Counted from the first letter of the stretch, positions 1-8,334 are shown. The stretch is DNA of 51,852 nucleotides from Abyssibacter sp. (GCA_023146115.1 JAGLCS010000001.1:1-51852), one strand, 5' to 3'. Translations and numbers: made by a program. Notes: generated from the sequence alone by a model not told the origin.

Positions 1-167
1 AATTTTTAGGCGTCGCCGAGCCATCGACTGAGTTCCCCAATGTTAATGATCGTGCCGCCATCAAGCGGACAATTGCAGGAGTTACTCGAGGGGCCTATTT
101 TATCCTTGGTATAGCCTTTATCGCTGTTGCTGGTTTGATATACGGATTAGTGAAAGCATTGGCCTAG
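1..167 (+). CDS. C-terminal end of an unidentified membrane protein (partial)
   Basis: The frame beginning at base 3 is open and ends at the TAG at 165-167, giving 54 residues with the start off the window. The last part is a single hydrophobic segment (roughly AYFILGIAFIAVAGLIYGLV) followed by KALA, so the protein ends in a membrane helix. The part before it is polar (EPSTEFPNVNDRAAIKRT). Too little is visible to name a family. Its stop codon abuts the inverted-repeat element that follows and lies inside the CTAG flank of that element. Confidence 0.5.
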   Translation, partial: FLGVAEPSTEFPNVNDRAAIKRTIAGVTRGAYFILGIAFIAVAGLIYGLVKALA

Positions 168-196
168 GGAAACACTGATCTATTCACACCACCAAG
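167..196 (+). repeat. Left terminal inverted repeat of the MITE-like element
   Basis: A 30-bp arm, identical as reverse complement to 368-397 with no mismatches. Its first base is also the last base of the TAG stop of the upstream partial gene. Confidence 0.85.
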
Positions 197-396
197 ACGG
201 AGTCGGCTTTCCCGCAAGCCTGCGTTGCGAAGCGCGTCCATGCGCTTCGCCCTTCGGGCCGGCCTCCGGCCGTCCGAATACGTTCTACACGCATTCGTGT
301 CGTTCGCGCATTTGGAACGACCAAATTTCACTTCTCGCGCCTTGCTTGGCCTGTTTTCAGGCAGCAACTTGGTGGTGTGAATAGATCAGTGTTTCC
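168..396. mobile_element. MITE-like non-autonomous element with perfect terminal inverted repeats
   Basis: Bases 167-196 and 368-397 are perfect reverse complements over 30 bp (outer end GGGAAACACTGATC, inner end CACCACCAAG). Between them lie 171 bp rich in smaller hairpins: CGAAGCGC/GCGCTTCG at 228-249, a GGCC-rich hairpin near 255-275, and ACACG/CGTGT near 286-300. There is no transposase. The open frame inside it is arginine-rich, low complexity and not credible as a gene. If the repeat is taken as 168-196, the 4-bp flanks are CTAG (164-167) and CAAG (397-400). These resemble the short YWAR-type target duplications of IS5-family elements, with one mismatch. The element supplies the last codons and stop of the adjacent antitoxin gene. 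The structure is seen directly; the family assignment is inference. Confidence 0.65.
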
Positions 397-397
397 C
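368..397 (-). repeat. Right terminal inverted repeat of the MITE-like element
   Basis: The reverse-complement partner of 167-196. Read on the minus strand it encodes the residues GKH and the TGA stop (386-388) of the RHH antitoxin gene, so the antitoxin ends inside the repeat. Confidence 0.85.
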
Positions 398-610
398 AAG
401 TTCAGCGTCGAGCTTATCCAGAACCCGAAGGCCTTTCTTTACGGAGCCGCGAGCGGCCATTGCACGAAACCGGGTTTCAGAATCGAATTCGGCAATGGCC
501 TGGGTCGAGAGCTCTTCCATCAGCTTGTTCACACTGATGTGGCGTCGTTTGGCGAGTGCTTTGAGTCGCAGGTGCTTGTCGTCTGGAAGGCGAATTGTCA
601 GCGTAGCCAT
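386..610 (-). CDS. Ribbon-helix-helix antitoxin of a PIN-type toxin-antitoxin pair
   Basis: A 74-residue protein starting MATLTIRLPDDKHLRLKALA, a typical Arc/MetJ-type RHH N-terminus: a beta strand for DNA contact, then helices around KALAKRRHISVNKLMEEL. The C-terminal part (FDSETRFRAMAARGSVKKGLRVLDKLD) would bind and neutralise the toxin. The ATG at 610 was chosen over an in-frame TTG at 625 because GGAG lies 9 nt upstream of it and the start follows the toxin stop by one base. The order is toxin first, antitoxin second, the reverse of most vapBC operons. The last residues GKH and the stop come from the right repeat of the MITE-like element, so the native C-terminus was probably altered. Confidence 0.85.
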   Translation of the reverse strand: MATLTIRLPDDKHLRLKALAKRRHISVNKLMEELSTQAIAEFDSETRFRAMAARGSVKKGLRVLDKLDAELGKH

Positions 611-611
611 A

Positions 612-1037
612 TCAGTTATCTCCAAGCAGTTCGCCCGGAGTCATGATGCTGATCTCCGGAAATCGAAGCTGGCTCGTCCGGAAGTCCCGGACATTGTTCG
701 TCACCACTGTTTCTGCGTTACCGCCAATGGCGAGTTCAAGAACATGGTTGTCGCCCTCGTCGCTGAGATTCGGGCGCCAGAGGTAGTAGATGGATATCCA
801 CTCACACACTGAACACAAGGCATCGACCAAGTCTTGGATCTCGCCCGCTGTGGCGGGGCACAGGTCCAATATGTCGCCGCGCGTTGTCACATCCTCATAT
901 TCCAGAAACAGCGCGTTACTGATGAGTGGCTTGTACTCTCCGAGGAGGCTGCGGCGCAGAACTTCTCGGTTCGTGCCGGAGTCGCTGATCAACGCTCCTG
1001 CGAGGACATTGGTGTCGATGACAATGCGTGGAGGCAT
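612..1037 (-). CDS. PIN-domain ribonuclease toxin (COG1569-type)
   Basis: A 141-residue PIN-domain protein. Visible acidic positions are Asp8 in VIDTNVLAGAL, Glu46/48 in FLEYEDV and Asp96 in DEGDNHVLELA, followed by TNNVRDF. These are the metal-binding residues expected of a PIN ribonuclease. The family (putative toxin component, PIN family) usually cleaves RNA and is neutralised by the adjacent RHH protein. The ATG at 1037 lies 8 bp from a 20-bp palindrome that probably serves as the autoregulatory operator. The antitoxin start follows the toxin stop at once, so the two are translationally coupled. The catalytic residues appear intact. RNA target and activity are unknown. Confidence 0.85.
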   Translation of the reverse strand: MPPRIVIDTNVLAGALISDSGTNREVLRRSLLGEYKPLISNALFLEYEDVTTRGDILDLCPATAGEIQDLVDALCSVCEWISIYYLWRPNLSDEGDNHVLELAIGGNAETVVTNNVRDFRTSQLRFPEISIMTPGELLGDN

Positions 1038-1045
1038 GCTGCATA

Positions 1046-1065
1046 TGATAGCGCATGTGCTATCA
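1046..1065. promoter_or_regulatory. Palindromic operator upstream of the PIN/RHH module
   Basis: TGATAGC and GCTATCA form perfect 7-bp arms around the 6-bp spacer GCATGT, just upstream of the toxin ATG at 1037. RHH antitoxins usually bind such palindromes in their own promoter. Function is inferred from position and symmetry. Confidence 0.55.
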
Positions 1066-1142
1066 GTTATTCAGGGCGTATCGTGTCGTGTATGGACTCC
1101 TGCCGCAACGGGTGGTTGAGGACTCATCGATCGGTGCTTCAT

Positions 1143-1169
1143 TAAAGGTTTTGTCGAGCCTGCCGATCC
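1143..1169 (+). promoter_or_regulatory. Predicted sigma28 (FliA) promoter of cheV
   Basis: TAAAGGTT (1143-1150), 11 nt, then GCCGATCC (1162-1169). This closely matches the FliA consensus TAAAGTTT-N11-GCCGATAA. The cheV ATG at 1199 is 29 nt beyond the -10 box, a normal leader length. Confidence 0.75.
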
Positions 1170-1198
1170 CCGAGGCACACACCTCTACGGCTCGTCCG

Positions 1199-2146
1199 AT
1201 GTCCACCGGCCTGATCGATTCCATTAATCGCCGTACTCAGCTCGCCGGGTACAACCGCCTGGCGTTGCTGCTGTTCCGGCTGGGTGGCCAGGAGCTGTTC
1301 GGTATTAATGTGTTCAAGGTGCAGGAGGTCGTGCAGGCGCCCAAGCTCACCTGGGTGCCGGCGGCGCATTCGCATGTGCGCGGTGTTGCGCCGGTGCGCG
1401 GGCGGATGATTCCGGTGCTGGATCTGGCGGCCGCGGTGCAGGCTGCGCCGCCGGCGGATGAGCCGCGCTATCTGATCGTGGCCGAGTTCAACCGGCGGGT
1501 GCAGGGGTTTCTGGTGCACGGTGTCGAGCGCATCGTGAATGTGGATGTTGGCGAGGTGACGCCGCCGCCAGCCAGCGCCGGGGATGACGGTTATCTGACG
1601 GCGGTCACGCGGCTCAAGGATCGGCTGATCCAGATCATCGATGTGGAGAAGGTGCTGGCCGACGTGATTGGCCTGGCTGCCGATCTGGAGGCCTTGCCGG
1701 CACACACCGGCGATGCGCGTCAGCGCCGCTGGCGGGTGCTGGTGGCGGATGATTCCAAGGTGGCGCGTATGCAGATTGCCCGCACGCTGGAACAGCTTGA
1801 TCTTGAGCCGGTGCTGGTGAACGACGGCCGCGAGGCGTTGCGGTTTCTGCGCTCGCAGGCCGAGTCGCGGCAGGGCGATGATGATTTGCTCATGGTGATC
1901 TCGGATATCGAGATGCCGGACATGGACGGCTACACGCTGACGACGGAAATACGTCGCGATCCGCGCCTGGAAACCCTCCATGTGTTGCTGCACACCTCGC
2001 TGTCTGGCGTGTTCAACCACAGCATGGTGGAGCAGGTGGGGGCGAACCGCTTCGTGCCCAAGTTCAATTCCGACGAGCTGGCTCGCAACGTCATCGAACG
2101 CTTGCGAAACAAGGAGTTGGAGCTGGAACAGGCCGCCATGGCCTGA
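1199..2146 (+). CDS. cheV: Chemotaxis protein CheV (CheW-receiver fusion)
   Basis: A 315-residue coupling protein with an N-terminal CheW-like domain (about 15-160) and a C-terminal response-regulator receiver domain (about 177-305). The receiver keeps the acidic pair Asp184/Asp185 (VADDSK), phospho-acceptor Asp236 (ISDIEMPDMDG), Thr266/Ser267 (LLHTSLSG) and Lys288 (VPKFN), so it should be phosphorylated by CheA. CheV links chemoreceptors to CheA and is thought to tune adaptation. The frame is open upstream to 1055, but the ATG at 1199 (MSTGLIDSI) matches the family N-terminus and lies just after the predicted sigma28 promoter. It sits directly before flgB with no cheR between, unlike the common cheV-cheR-flgB order. 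Confidence 0.95.
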   Translation: MSTGLIDSINRRTQLAGYNRLALLLFRLGGQELFGINVFKVQEVVQAPKLTWVPAAHSHVRGVAPVRGRMIPVLDLAAAVQAAPPADEPRYLIVAEFNRRVQGFLVHGVERIVNVDVGEVTPPPASAGDDGYLTAVTRLKDRLIQIIDVEKVLADVIGLAADLEALPAHTGDARQRRWRVLVADDSKVARMQIARTLEQLDLEPVLVNDGREALRFLRSQAESRQGDDDLLMVISDIEMPDMDGYTLTTEIRRDPRLETLHVLLHTSLSGVFNHSMVEQVGANRFVPKFNSDELARNVIERLRNKELELEQAAMA

Positions 2147-2197
2147 TCGCCCGCCCCCTGTTCGTTCACGCCCTGGCGCGGCACGGCGGCGGCGCCG

Positions 2198-2213
2198 TGG
2201 TACATCGCTTGCC
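2198..2213 (+). promoter_or_regulatory. Predicted sigma54 (RpoN) promoter of the flgB operon
   Basis: TGGTACA-TCGC-TTGCC fits the sigma54 consensus TGGCACG-N4-TTGCW, with GG and GC elements at the required spacing, 36 bp before the flgB ATG. Sigma54 control of flgB operons by FleQ/FlrC-type activators is known in Pseudomonas and Vibrio. Confidence 0.75.
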
Positions 2214-2249
2214 TGAAGCCCGGCGAATACGACTCGCTGGAGACTCGGC

Positions 2250-2657
2250 ATGGCGGCCGGACTCGACAAGCTCTACGGAATCCACGCGCAATCGCTGGCA
2301 TTGCAGCAGCAGCGGTTGCAGCACGTGGCCGCGAACATCGCGAATGCGGATACGCCCAATTACCGGGCCAAGGACATCGATTTTCAGACCGCGCTGGCCC
2401 AGGCGGCGGGTGCATCTGACTCGCCTGCTCTCCAGCGAACGAATGACCGGCATCTGAACATCGCCGGCATCGCCACGGCCGCGCCGGCTGGTGTCGCGAC
2501 CGAACGTGACAGCACGCAGCCCAGCCAGGACGGCAATACCGTTGAACTGCACCGCGAGCAGGCGGCCTTTGCGGATGCCGCGCTGCGTTATCGCGCCAGC
2601 CTGCAGTTCGCGCAGGGCCGTCTCACCACGCTGATGTCCGCGATCCGCGGCGAGTAG
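2250..2657 (+). CDS. flgB: Flagellar basal-body proximal rod protein FlgB
   Basis: A 135-residue rod protein, first gene of the structural run. The N-terminal motif RLQHVAANIANADTPNYRAKD is the conserved rod/hook/HAP helix and ANxxTPxY signature, and the C-terminal helix (about 95-133) completes the coiled-coil pair. FlgB forms part of the proximal rod in the periplasm and is exported by the flagellar type III apparatus, so it has no Sec signal. GGAG lies 8 nt before the ATG. Length is normal for FlgB. Confidence 0.95.
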   Translation: MAAGLDKLYGIHAQSLALQQQRLQHVAANIANADTPNYRAKDIDFQTALAQAAGASDSPALQRTNDRHLNIAGIATAAPAGVATERDSTQPSQDGNTVELHREQAAFADAALRYRASLQFAQGRLTTLMSAIRGE

Positions 2658-2667
2658 GGAGGCCAGC

Positions 2668-3072
2668 ATGTCCGACTTTTCCATCTTTCGAATCGCCGGT
2701 TCCGCGCTGCAGGCGCAGTCGGTCCGGCTGAACACGGTCGCCAGCAATCTGGCGAATGCCGACACCGTCGCCGGCACGCCGGATGCCGTCTACAAGGCGC
2801 GGATGCCGGTGTTCGAAACCGAGCTCAACGCCGCCACCGAACAGGCCGGCGTGCGGGTGAGCGAAATCGTGCAAAGCACCGAAGAGCCCACGCGTATCCA
2901 CCGCCCCGGCCATCCGGATGCCGACGAGCAGGGATATGTGTACGCCACCAACGTCAACCCGGTTGAGGAGATGGTCAACATGATTTCCGCCAGTCGCTCC
3001 TACCAGACCAGCGCCGAGGTGTTGAACACCGGCAAGGATCTGATTCTCAAGACATTGGAACTGGGGCGCTGA
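2668..3072 (+). CDS. flgC: Flagellar basal-body proximal rod protein FlgC
   Basis: A 134-residue proximal rod protein. RLNTVASNLANADT is the conserved N-terminal rod motif and NVNPVEEMVNMISASRSYQTSAEVLNTGKDL is the FlgC C-terminal helix. GGGAGG lies just before the ATG. It starts 10 nt after flgB and flgD starts one base after its stop, so the three are probably translated together. Confidence 0.95.
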   Translation: MSDFSIFRIAGSALQAQSVRLNTVASNLANADTVAGTPDAVYKARMPVFETELNAATEQAGVRVSEIVQSTEEPTRIHRPGHPDADEQGYVYATNVNPVEEMVNMISASRSYQTSAEVLNTGKDLILKTLELGR

Positions 3073-3073
3073 G

Positions 3074-3754
3074 ATGACAGCCATTGGCGATAGCAGCCTC
3101 ACCGGCCTGTTGGGCGGCACGAGTTCCGGCGCGGCGGCTGAAAACACGGCCACGCAAAACATGCTCAATCAGCAGGATTTCTTTTCGCTGATGATTGCCC
3201 AGTTCCAGAACCAGGACCCGTTCAAGCCGATGGAGTCGGGCGAGTTTCTGGGGCAGATCGCCCAGTTCAGCACGGTTGATGGCATCCACAGCCTGAATAC
3301 CGCGTTTGGCGATCTCCAAACCCAGCTCACCTCGGACCAGGCCCTGCAGGCCAGCGCGCTGATCGACCGCGATGTGCTGATCCCGACCTCGACGGTGCGC
3401 TACGGCGGCACTGGCGAGGTTTCGGGTCGGGTTGATGTGCCGCTGGGCGCCGACCGGGTCACGGTCGAGGTGGTCGATGGCAGCGGCCAGACAGTGCGCA
3501 GTTACTCGGCGGCGGGCGCCGCCCTGGACGCGCAATTCGAATTCAGCTGGGACGGGCGCGACGCCGAAGGCAACGCCATGCCCGCTGCCGATTACACGGT
3601 GCGCGTGCGCGCCGGCCAGGGCGACGCCGAAGTCGCGCTGGTGCCCGAACTGGCCGGTCGCGTCAGCGCTGTTCGTATGGGCGCCAGCGGCCTGTTGCTC
3701 GAAGTCGCCGGGTTTGGCGACGTGCCGTTTTCCAGCATTTCCCGCATCGCCTGA
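3074..3754 (+). CDS. flgD: Flagellar hook assembly scaffold FlgD
   Basis: A 226-residue hook-capping protein. The conserved N-terminal segment QQDFFSLMIAQFQNQDPFKP and EFLGQIAQFSTVDGI are FlgD hallmarks. The C-terminal half holds the beta-rich FLG-Ig/Tudor-like part (FSWDGRDAEGNAMPAADY). FlgD caps the growing hook and is replaced by FlgK when the hook is finished. It starts one base after the flgC stop. Confidence 0.95.
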   Translation: MTAIGDSSLTGLLGGTSSGAAAENTATQNMLNQQDFFSLMIAQFQNQDPFKPMESGEFLGQIAQFSTVDGIHSLNTAFGDLQTQLTSDQALQASALIDRDVLIPTSTVRYGGTGEVSGRVDVPLGADRVTVEVVDGSGQTVRSYSAAGAALDAQFEFSWDGRDAEGNAMPAADYTVRVRAGQGDAEVALVPELAGRVSAVRMGASGLLLEVAGFGDVPFSSISRIA

Positions 3755-3766
3755 GGAGGCTTTCGC

Positions 3767-4981
3767 ATGCCGTTCAATATTGCACTGAGTGGAATCAACG
3801 CCGCCTCGGCGGATCTGAACACCACCGCACACAACATTTCCAACGCCAACACCACCGGCTTCAAGCAGTCGCGCACCGAGTTTGCGGACGTTTACGCCGC
3901 CGGCGCATTCGGCCTGTCGTCGGTGAACCAGGGGTCCGGCGTGCGGGTTGCCGCCGTGTCGCAGCAGTTCACCCAGGGCACGATCAACTTCACCGAGAAT
4001 CCGCTGGATCTGGCGATTAACGGCGAGGGGTTCTTCACCGTGTCCCAGGGCGGGGAGACCGGCTACACCCGCGCCGGTTCGTTCCAGCTCGACCGCGATG
4101 GCTACGTCGTTAACGCCTCCGGCCAGAACCTGCAGGTGTTTCCGCCGGTCGGCACCGGTGGCTTTGCCACTGGCGGGCTGGAGTCGTTGCAGCTGGCCTC
4201 GACAGAAAACCCGCCGCAGGCCTCCGGCGAACTGGTCGTGGGCGTCAATCTGCCGGCGAATGCCGATGTGCCGGCCATCACGCCGCTGGACCCGGCTGAT
4301 CCTGATTCCTACAACCACACCACGTCGATGACGGTTTACGACTCGCTGGGCGCCGCGCACACCGCCAGCTTTTTCTACACCAAGGATGCGGCGGCCAATA
4401 CCTGGAACGTGCAGGCTTATGTGGATGGCGCCGCAGTGGGCAACGCGCAGCAGATCGCCTATGACACCAGCGGCCAGCTCGTGACCCCGGCCGGTGGCGC
4501 GCTGACGCTGCCGGCGCATCCGGTGAACACCGGCGCGGCCGATCTGAATCTGACCGTCGATGTCGGCGAAACCAGCCAGTACGGCGAAAGCTTCGCCGTG
4601 AACAATCTTTCGCAGGACGGCTATACCACCGGCCGCCTGAGCGGGCTGGAAGTGACCGATGAGGGCATCGTCCAGGCGCGGTTCACCAACGGTCAGGCGA
4701 CACCGCTGGGCCAGCTTGCCATTGCCAACTTCAACAATGTGCAGGGTCTGCAGGCGCAGGGTGACAACTTCTGGACCGCGACCTACGGCTCTGGCGAGGC
4801 CCGGCTGGGCGTGGCAGGCAGTTCCGATCTAGGGCTGGTGCAGTCCGGTGCGCTGGAAGGCTCCAACGTCGACCTCACCGAACAGCTGGTGAAGATGATC
4901 ACCGCGCAGCGCAGCTTCCAGGCCAATGCGCAGACGATCTCGGCGGCCGACACCATCACCCAGACCATCATCAATATCTAG
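3767..4981 (+). CDS. flgE: Flagellar hook protein FlgE
   Basis: A 404-residue hook subunit. The N-terminus MPFNIALSGINAASADLN with HNISNANTTGFKQ is the axial-protein motif. [13 protein letters not shown] and GYTRAGSFQLDRDGY mark the D1 region, and the C-terminal helix VKMITAQRSFQANAQTISAAD closes the D0 coiled coil. It builds the flexible universal joint outside the cell. AGGAGG lies before the ATG. Length is close to that of enteric FlgE, without a large inserted D2/D3 domain. Confidence 0.95.
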   Translation: MPFNIALSGINAASADLNTTAHNISNANTTGFKQSRTEFADVYAAGAFGLSSVNQGSGVRVAAVSQQFTQGTINFTENPLDLAINGEGFFTVSQGGETGYTRAGSFQLDRDGYVVNASGQNLQVFPPVGTGGFATGGLESLQLASTENPPQASGELVVGVNLPANADVPAITPLDPADPDSYNHTTSMTVYDSLGAAHTASFFYTKDAAANTWNVQAYVDGAAVGNAQQIAYDTSGQLVTPAGGALTLPAHPVNTGAADLNLTVDVGETSQYGESFAVNNLSQDGYTTGRLSGLEVTDEGIVQARFTNGQATPLGQLAIANFNNVQGLQAQGDNFWTATYGSGEARLGVAGSSDLGLVQSGALEGSNVDLTEQLVKMITAQRSFQANAQTISAADTITQTIINI

Positions 4982-5001
4982 GGCCTGAGGGGAGCCGCAC
5001 C

Positions 5002-5745
5002 ATGGACAAGTCGATCTACACCGCGATGTCGGGCGCCGTGCGCACACTCACGGCGCAGTCGACGGTGTCCAACAACTTGGCCAACGCCTCGACGGTGGGT
5101 TTTCGCGCCGAGCTGGCCATGGCCACGACCGCGCCGGTGGATGGCGACGGCCTGCCGACGCGGGTGGCCTCGACCTTCGGCGGGGCCGCCTTCGATCCGT
5201 CGGTCGGCACGCTGATGACCACCGACCGCCCGCTGGACGTCGCCGTACGCGGCAGCGGCTGGATCGCGGTGCAGGATGCCTCCGGCGAGCCCGCCTACAC
5301 CCGCAATGGCGAGTTGCAGATCGATGCACTCGGGCAGCTGGTGACCAGCCGCGGCGAGCTGGTGCTGGGCGATGGCGGACCGATCGCGATACCGCCCCAT
5401 GAGAACGTGACCATCGCCGACGACGGCACGGTGTCGGTGATTCCGCAGGGTCAGGGTGGCGCGGTGCAGGCCACGGTGGCACGTATCCGCGTCGACAACA
5501 TTCAGCCGCAGGCGATGCGCCGTGGCGACGATGGTTTGTTTCGTCCGGGCGAGGACGCGGCAGTCGAGCCCGCAGCCGGCGCGGCGTTGTCCGTCGGCAC
5601 GCTGGAATCGTCCAACGTCAATCTGGCGCAGTCGCTGGTCGAGATGATCGCGCTGTCCCGTCAATTCGAACTACAGGTCAAGGCCATACGCAGCGCCGAC
5701 GAGAACGCCCAGGCGGCGGCTGCGGTGATGCGGATCAACGGCTAG
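5002..5745 (+). CDS. flgF: Flagellar basal-body rod protein FlgF
   Basis: A 247-residue rod protein. It starts [12 protein letters not shown], has [16 protein letters not shown] as rod motif, and ends with [27 protein letters not shown]. FlgF sits between proximal and distal rod. It is 20 nt after flgE with GGGGAG upstream. Confidence 0.93.
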   Translation: MDKSIYTAMSGAVRTLTAQSTVSNNLANASTVGFRAELAMATTAPVDGDGLPTRVASTFGGAAFDPSVGTLMTTDRPLDVAVRGSGWIAVQDASGEPAYTRNGELQIDALGQLVTSRGELVLGDGGPIAIPPHENVTIADDGTVSVIPQGQGGAVQATVARIRVDNIQPQAMRRGDDGLFRPGEDAAVEPAAGAALSVGTLESSNVNLAQSLVEMIALSRQFELQVKAIRSADENAQAAAAVMRING

Positions 5746-5756
5746 GAGCACATACG

Positions 5757-6542
5757 ATGAATTCAGCACTTTGGGTCGCCAAGACCGGACTGGACGCGCA
5801 GCAGTCGCGGATGTCCGTGGTCTCGAACAATCTGGCCAACGTCAACACCACCGGGTTCAAGAAGGGGCGGGCGAGCTTCGAGGATCTGCTGTTCCAGCAC
5901 GTGAAGCAGGTTGGCGCGCCCACGTCGCAGCAAACCGATTCGCCGACGGGGCTGTCGCTGGGCACGGGCGTGCGCGTGGGTGCCACGGAGAAGACCTTTG
6001 CCCAGGGCAATCTGCAGCAGACCAGCAATCCGCTGGATCTGGCGATTAATGGCCGTGGCTTCTTTCAGGTCTTGCTGCCTGACGGCACTGCGGCCTACAC
6101 CCGCGATGGCAGCTTTCAGATCAGCGCCACCGGAGATCTGGTGACATCGAACGGTTACGCCGTGCAGCCGGGCATCAATATTCCCGATGGTGCGCAGACG
6201 CTCACCGTGGGTTCGGACGGCACGGTGGCGGTGCAGTTCGCCGGCGAATCACAACCGCAGCAGGTCGGCACGCTGCAAATCACCGATTTCGTCAATCCGG
6301 CCGGTTTGCAGCCGCAGGGCAACAACCTGTTCACCGAGTCCGGCTCCAGCGGCCCGCCGCAGACCGGCACGGCCAGCCTGAACGGCCTGGGGTCGCTGAT
6401 CCAGGGATCGCTGGAAGCCTCCAACGTCAATGTCGTGGAAGAGCTGGTGAACATGATCGAGACCCAGCGCGCCTACGAGATGAACTCCAAGGCGATCTCC
6501 ACGGTGGATCAGATGCTGTCTTACGTGAACAACAACCTGTAG
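5757..6542 (+). CDS. flgG: Flagellar basal-body distal rod protein FlgG
   Basis: A 261-residue distal rod protein. The N-terminal [22 protein letters not shown] contains the FlgG-type stretch that distinguishes the straight rod from the hook. [20 protein letters not shown] and the C-terminal [20 protein letters not shown] are highly conserved. AGGAG lies 8 nt before the ATG. Length is the same as in well-studied gammaproteobacteria. Confidence 0.96.
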   Translation: MNSALWVAKTGLDAQQSRMSVVSNNLANVNTTGFKKGRASFEDLLFQHVKQVGAPTSQQTDSPTGLSLGTGVRVGATEKTFAQGNLQQTSNPLDLAINGRGFFQVLLPDGTAAYTRDGSFQISATGDLVTSNGYAVQPGINIPDGAQTLTVGSDGTVAVQFAGESQPQQVGTLQITDFVNPAGLQPQGNNLFTESGSSGPPQTGTASLNGLGSLIQGSLEASNVNVVEELVNMIETQRAYEMNSKAISTVDQMLSYVNNNL

Positions 6543-6547
6543 CCGCC

Positions 6548-7213
6548 ATGCAGCCTGTCATTCTTGTTGCAGCACTGGCGCTGGCCGTCTTGGCCGGCTG
6601 CGCCAGCTCGCCGAATCCGGCCGAAGGCCTGCCGGCCGTGCCGCAGATCGCCCCGGTGCAGCCCACGGCCGGGGCGATTTACGCGCCGGGTCGCGGGCTG
6701 GCGCTGTTCAATGATCGTCGCGCCGGGCAGGTGGGCGACGTGATCACGGTGATTCTCAGCGAGCAGACCAACGCCCAGAAGCAGGCCTCGGCCAGCACCG
6801 GCAAGTCCACCGGCATCGATATCGGCGCGCCCAGTCTGTTCGGTGGCGCGGTGACCGCCAACGGGCTGGAGTTTCTGGGCGCCAGCGTGGATGCCAATCG
6901 CGATTTTTCCGGCACCGGCAACGCCAGTCAGAGCAACAGCCTGAGCGGCTCGCTGTCGGTGGTGGTGACCGAGCAGCTGCCCAATGGCCTGCTGGTGATC
7001 ATCGGCGAAAAGCGTTTACGCCTGAACCAGGGCGACGAGATTCTGAAGATTTCCGGGCTGGTGCGTCCCGAGGATATCCAGCCGGACAACACCATCGCCT
7101 CGACGCGTGTTGCCAATGCGTCGATCAGCTACAGCGGCCGGGGCGCGCTGGCCGATGCCAATGCCAAGGGCTGGCTGGCCCGCTTCTTTGACAGTGCCTG
7201 GTGGCCGCTATGA
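6548..7213 (+). CDS. flgH: Flagellar L-ring lipoprotein FlgH
   Basis: A 221-residue outer-membrane L-ring protein. A lipoprotein signal with lipobox LAGC puts the acylated cysteine at residue 18. The body carries the FlgH segments [42 protein letters not shown] and ASISYSGRG. It ends [10 protein letters not shown], the usual C-terminus. FlgH multimerises around the distal rod as an outer-membrane bushing. Its stop overlaps the flgI start (ATGA). Confidence 0.95.
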   Translation: MQPVILVAALALAVLAGCASSPNPAEGLPAVPQIAPVQPTAGAIYAPGRGLALFNDRRAGQVGDVITVILSEQTNAQKQASASTGKSTGIDIGAPSLFGGAVTANGLEFLGASVDANRDFSGTGNASQSNSLSGSLSVVVTEQLPNGLLVIIGEKRLRLNQGDEILKISGLVRPEDIQPDNTIASTRVANASISYSGRGALADANAKGWLARFFDSAWWPL

Positions 7214-8319
7214 ACCGATTCGTTGCGAGTGCTGTGCTGGGTCTGCTGCTGGCCGTCGCCACACCAGTGGCCCAGGCCGAGCGGGTCAAGGATCTGGCCA
7301 GCGTGGCGGGTGTGCGTGGCAACCCGTTGGTCGGCTACGGGCTGGTGGTCGGGTTGGATGGCACGGGCGATCAGTCCAGCCAGGCACCGTTCACCACCCA
7401 AACCCTGCGCAACATGCTCACGCAGCTGGGGGTGACGATTCCGCAGAACGTGAATCCGCAGCTCAAGAATGTCGCGGCGGTTGCGATCCATGCCGAACTG
7501 CCGGCCTTCGCCAAGCCCGGCCAGAAGCTGGACATCACCGTCTCATCGATTGGCAATGCCAAAAGCCTGCGCGGCGGGGCGTTGTTGATGGCGCCGCTCA
7601 AAGGGGCGGATGGGCAGGTCTACGCCATCGCCCAGGGCAATCTGGTGGTTGGCGGCTTCGGTGCGTCGGGCCTGGACGGTTCGCGCATCTCGGTCAATAT
7701 TCCCAGCGCCGGGCGGATTCCGGGCGGGGCCATGGTCGAACGCAGCGTGGTCAACGGTTTCGCCACCCGATCCGAGGTGCTGCTAAACCTGCACACGCCG
7801 GACTTCACCACCGCCACCCGGCTCGCCGGGGGCGTGAATGACTTGCTGGGCGAGCGGACCGCGAGGGCGATGGACGCGGTGACGGTTGCCGTGCGCGCGC
7901 CGGCCGACGCCGACATGCGTGTGGCGTTTCTGTCCGTGCTGGAAAACCTGGACATCGAGCCCGGCGACGCGCCGGCGCGGGTGGTCATCAACAGCCGCAC
8001 CGGCACGGTGGTGATCGGCAGCCACGTGCGGGTGCATCCGGCTGCGGTGACCCATGGTTCGCTGACGGTCACCATCCGTGAGGATGCCCAGGTAAGCCAG
8101 CCGAATCCCTTCGGCGGTGGCAACACCGCCATCGTCGCGGACTCGGGCATCGCCATCGATCAGGACGCCAACCGGATGTTCCTGTTCGATTCCGGCGCGA
8201 CGCTGGAGGCGATTGTCGGTGCCGTGAACCGTGTGGGCGCCGCGCCGGGTGATCTGGTCGCGATTCTCGAAGCCCTGAAGACCGCCGGTGCGTTGCGTGC
8301 CGAGCTGGTCGTGATCTAG
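7210..8319 (+). CDS. flgI: Flagellar P-ring protein FlgI
   Basis: A 369-residue periplasmic P-ring protein. A Sec signal peptide runs to about residue 23 (cleavage after PVAQA), and the mature protein begins [21 protein letters not shown], typical of FlgI. The ATG at 7210 was chosen over an in-frame GTG at 7201 because it overlaps the flgH stop by 4 nt (ATGA) and gives a normal signal peptide. P-ring assembly needs the chaperone FlgA, which is not encoded in this window. Confidence 0.95.
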   Translation: MNRFVASAVLGLLLAVATPVAQAERVKDLASVAGVRGNPLVGYGLVVGLDGTGDQSSQAPFTTQTLRNMLTQLGVTIPQNVNPQLKNVAAVAIHAELPAFAKPGQKLDITVSSIGNAKSLRGGALLMAPLKGADGQVYAIAQGNLVVGGFGASGLDGSRISVNIPSAGRIPGGAMVERSVVNGFATRSEVLLNLHTPDFTTATRLAGGVNDLLGERTARAMDAVTVAVRAPADADMRVAFLSVLENLDIEPGDAPARVVINSRTGTVVIGSHVRVHPAAVTHGSLTVTIREDAQVSQPNPFGGGNTAIVADSGIAIDQDANRMFLFDSGATLEAIVGAVNRVGAAPGDLVAILEALKTAGALRAELVVI

Positions 8320-8334
8320 ACCGGGCGACCCGCC

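Noticed and set aside
164..367. Open minus-strand frame inside the MITE-like element
   Set aside because: Arginine-rich, low complexity, overlaps both the inverted repeat and hairpins, no ribosome-binding site; it is a by-product of the repeat.
168..397. Integron attC site or CRISPR-like repeat near the toxin-antitoxin pair
   Set aside because: The paired repeats are a single perfect inverted pair without attC core sites and without repeated spacers.
1142..2269. Long minus-strand frame opposite cheV
   Set aside because: Histidine/arginine-rich translation typical of the complement of a high-GC gene; cheV on the plus strand has clear CheW and receiver motifs.
3047..4519. 490-codon minus-strand frame opposite flgD/flgE
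   Set aside because: It has no recognisable motif and lies entirely opposite two conserved flagellar genes.
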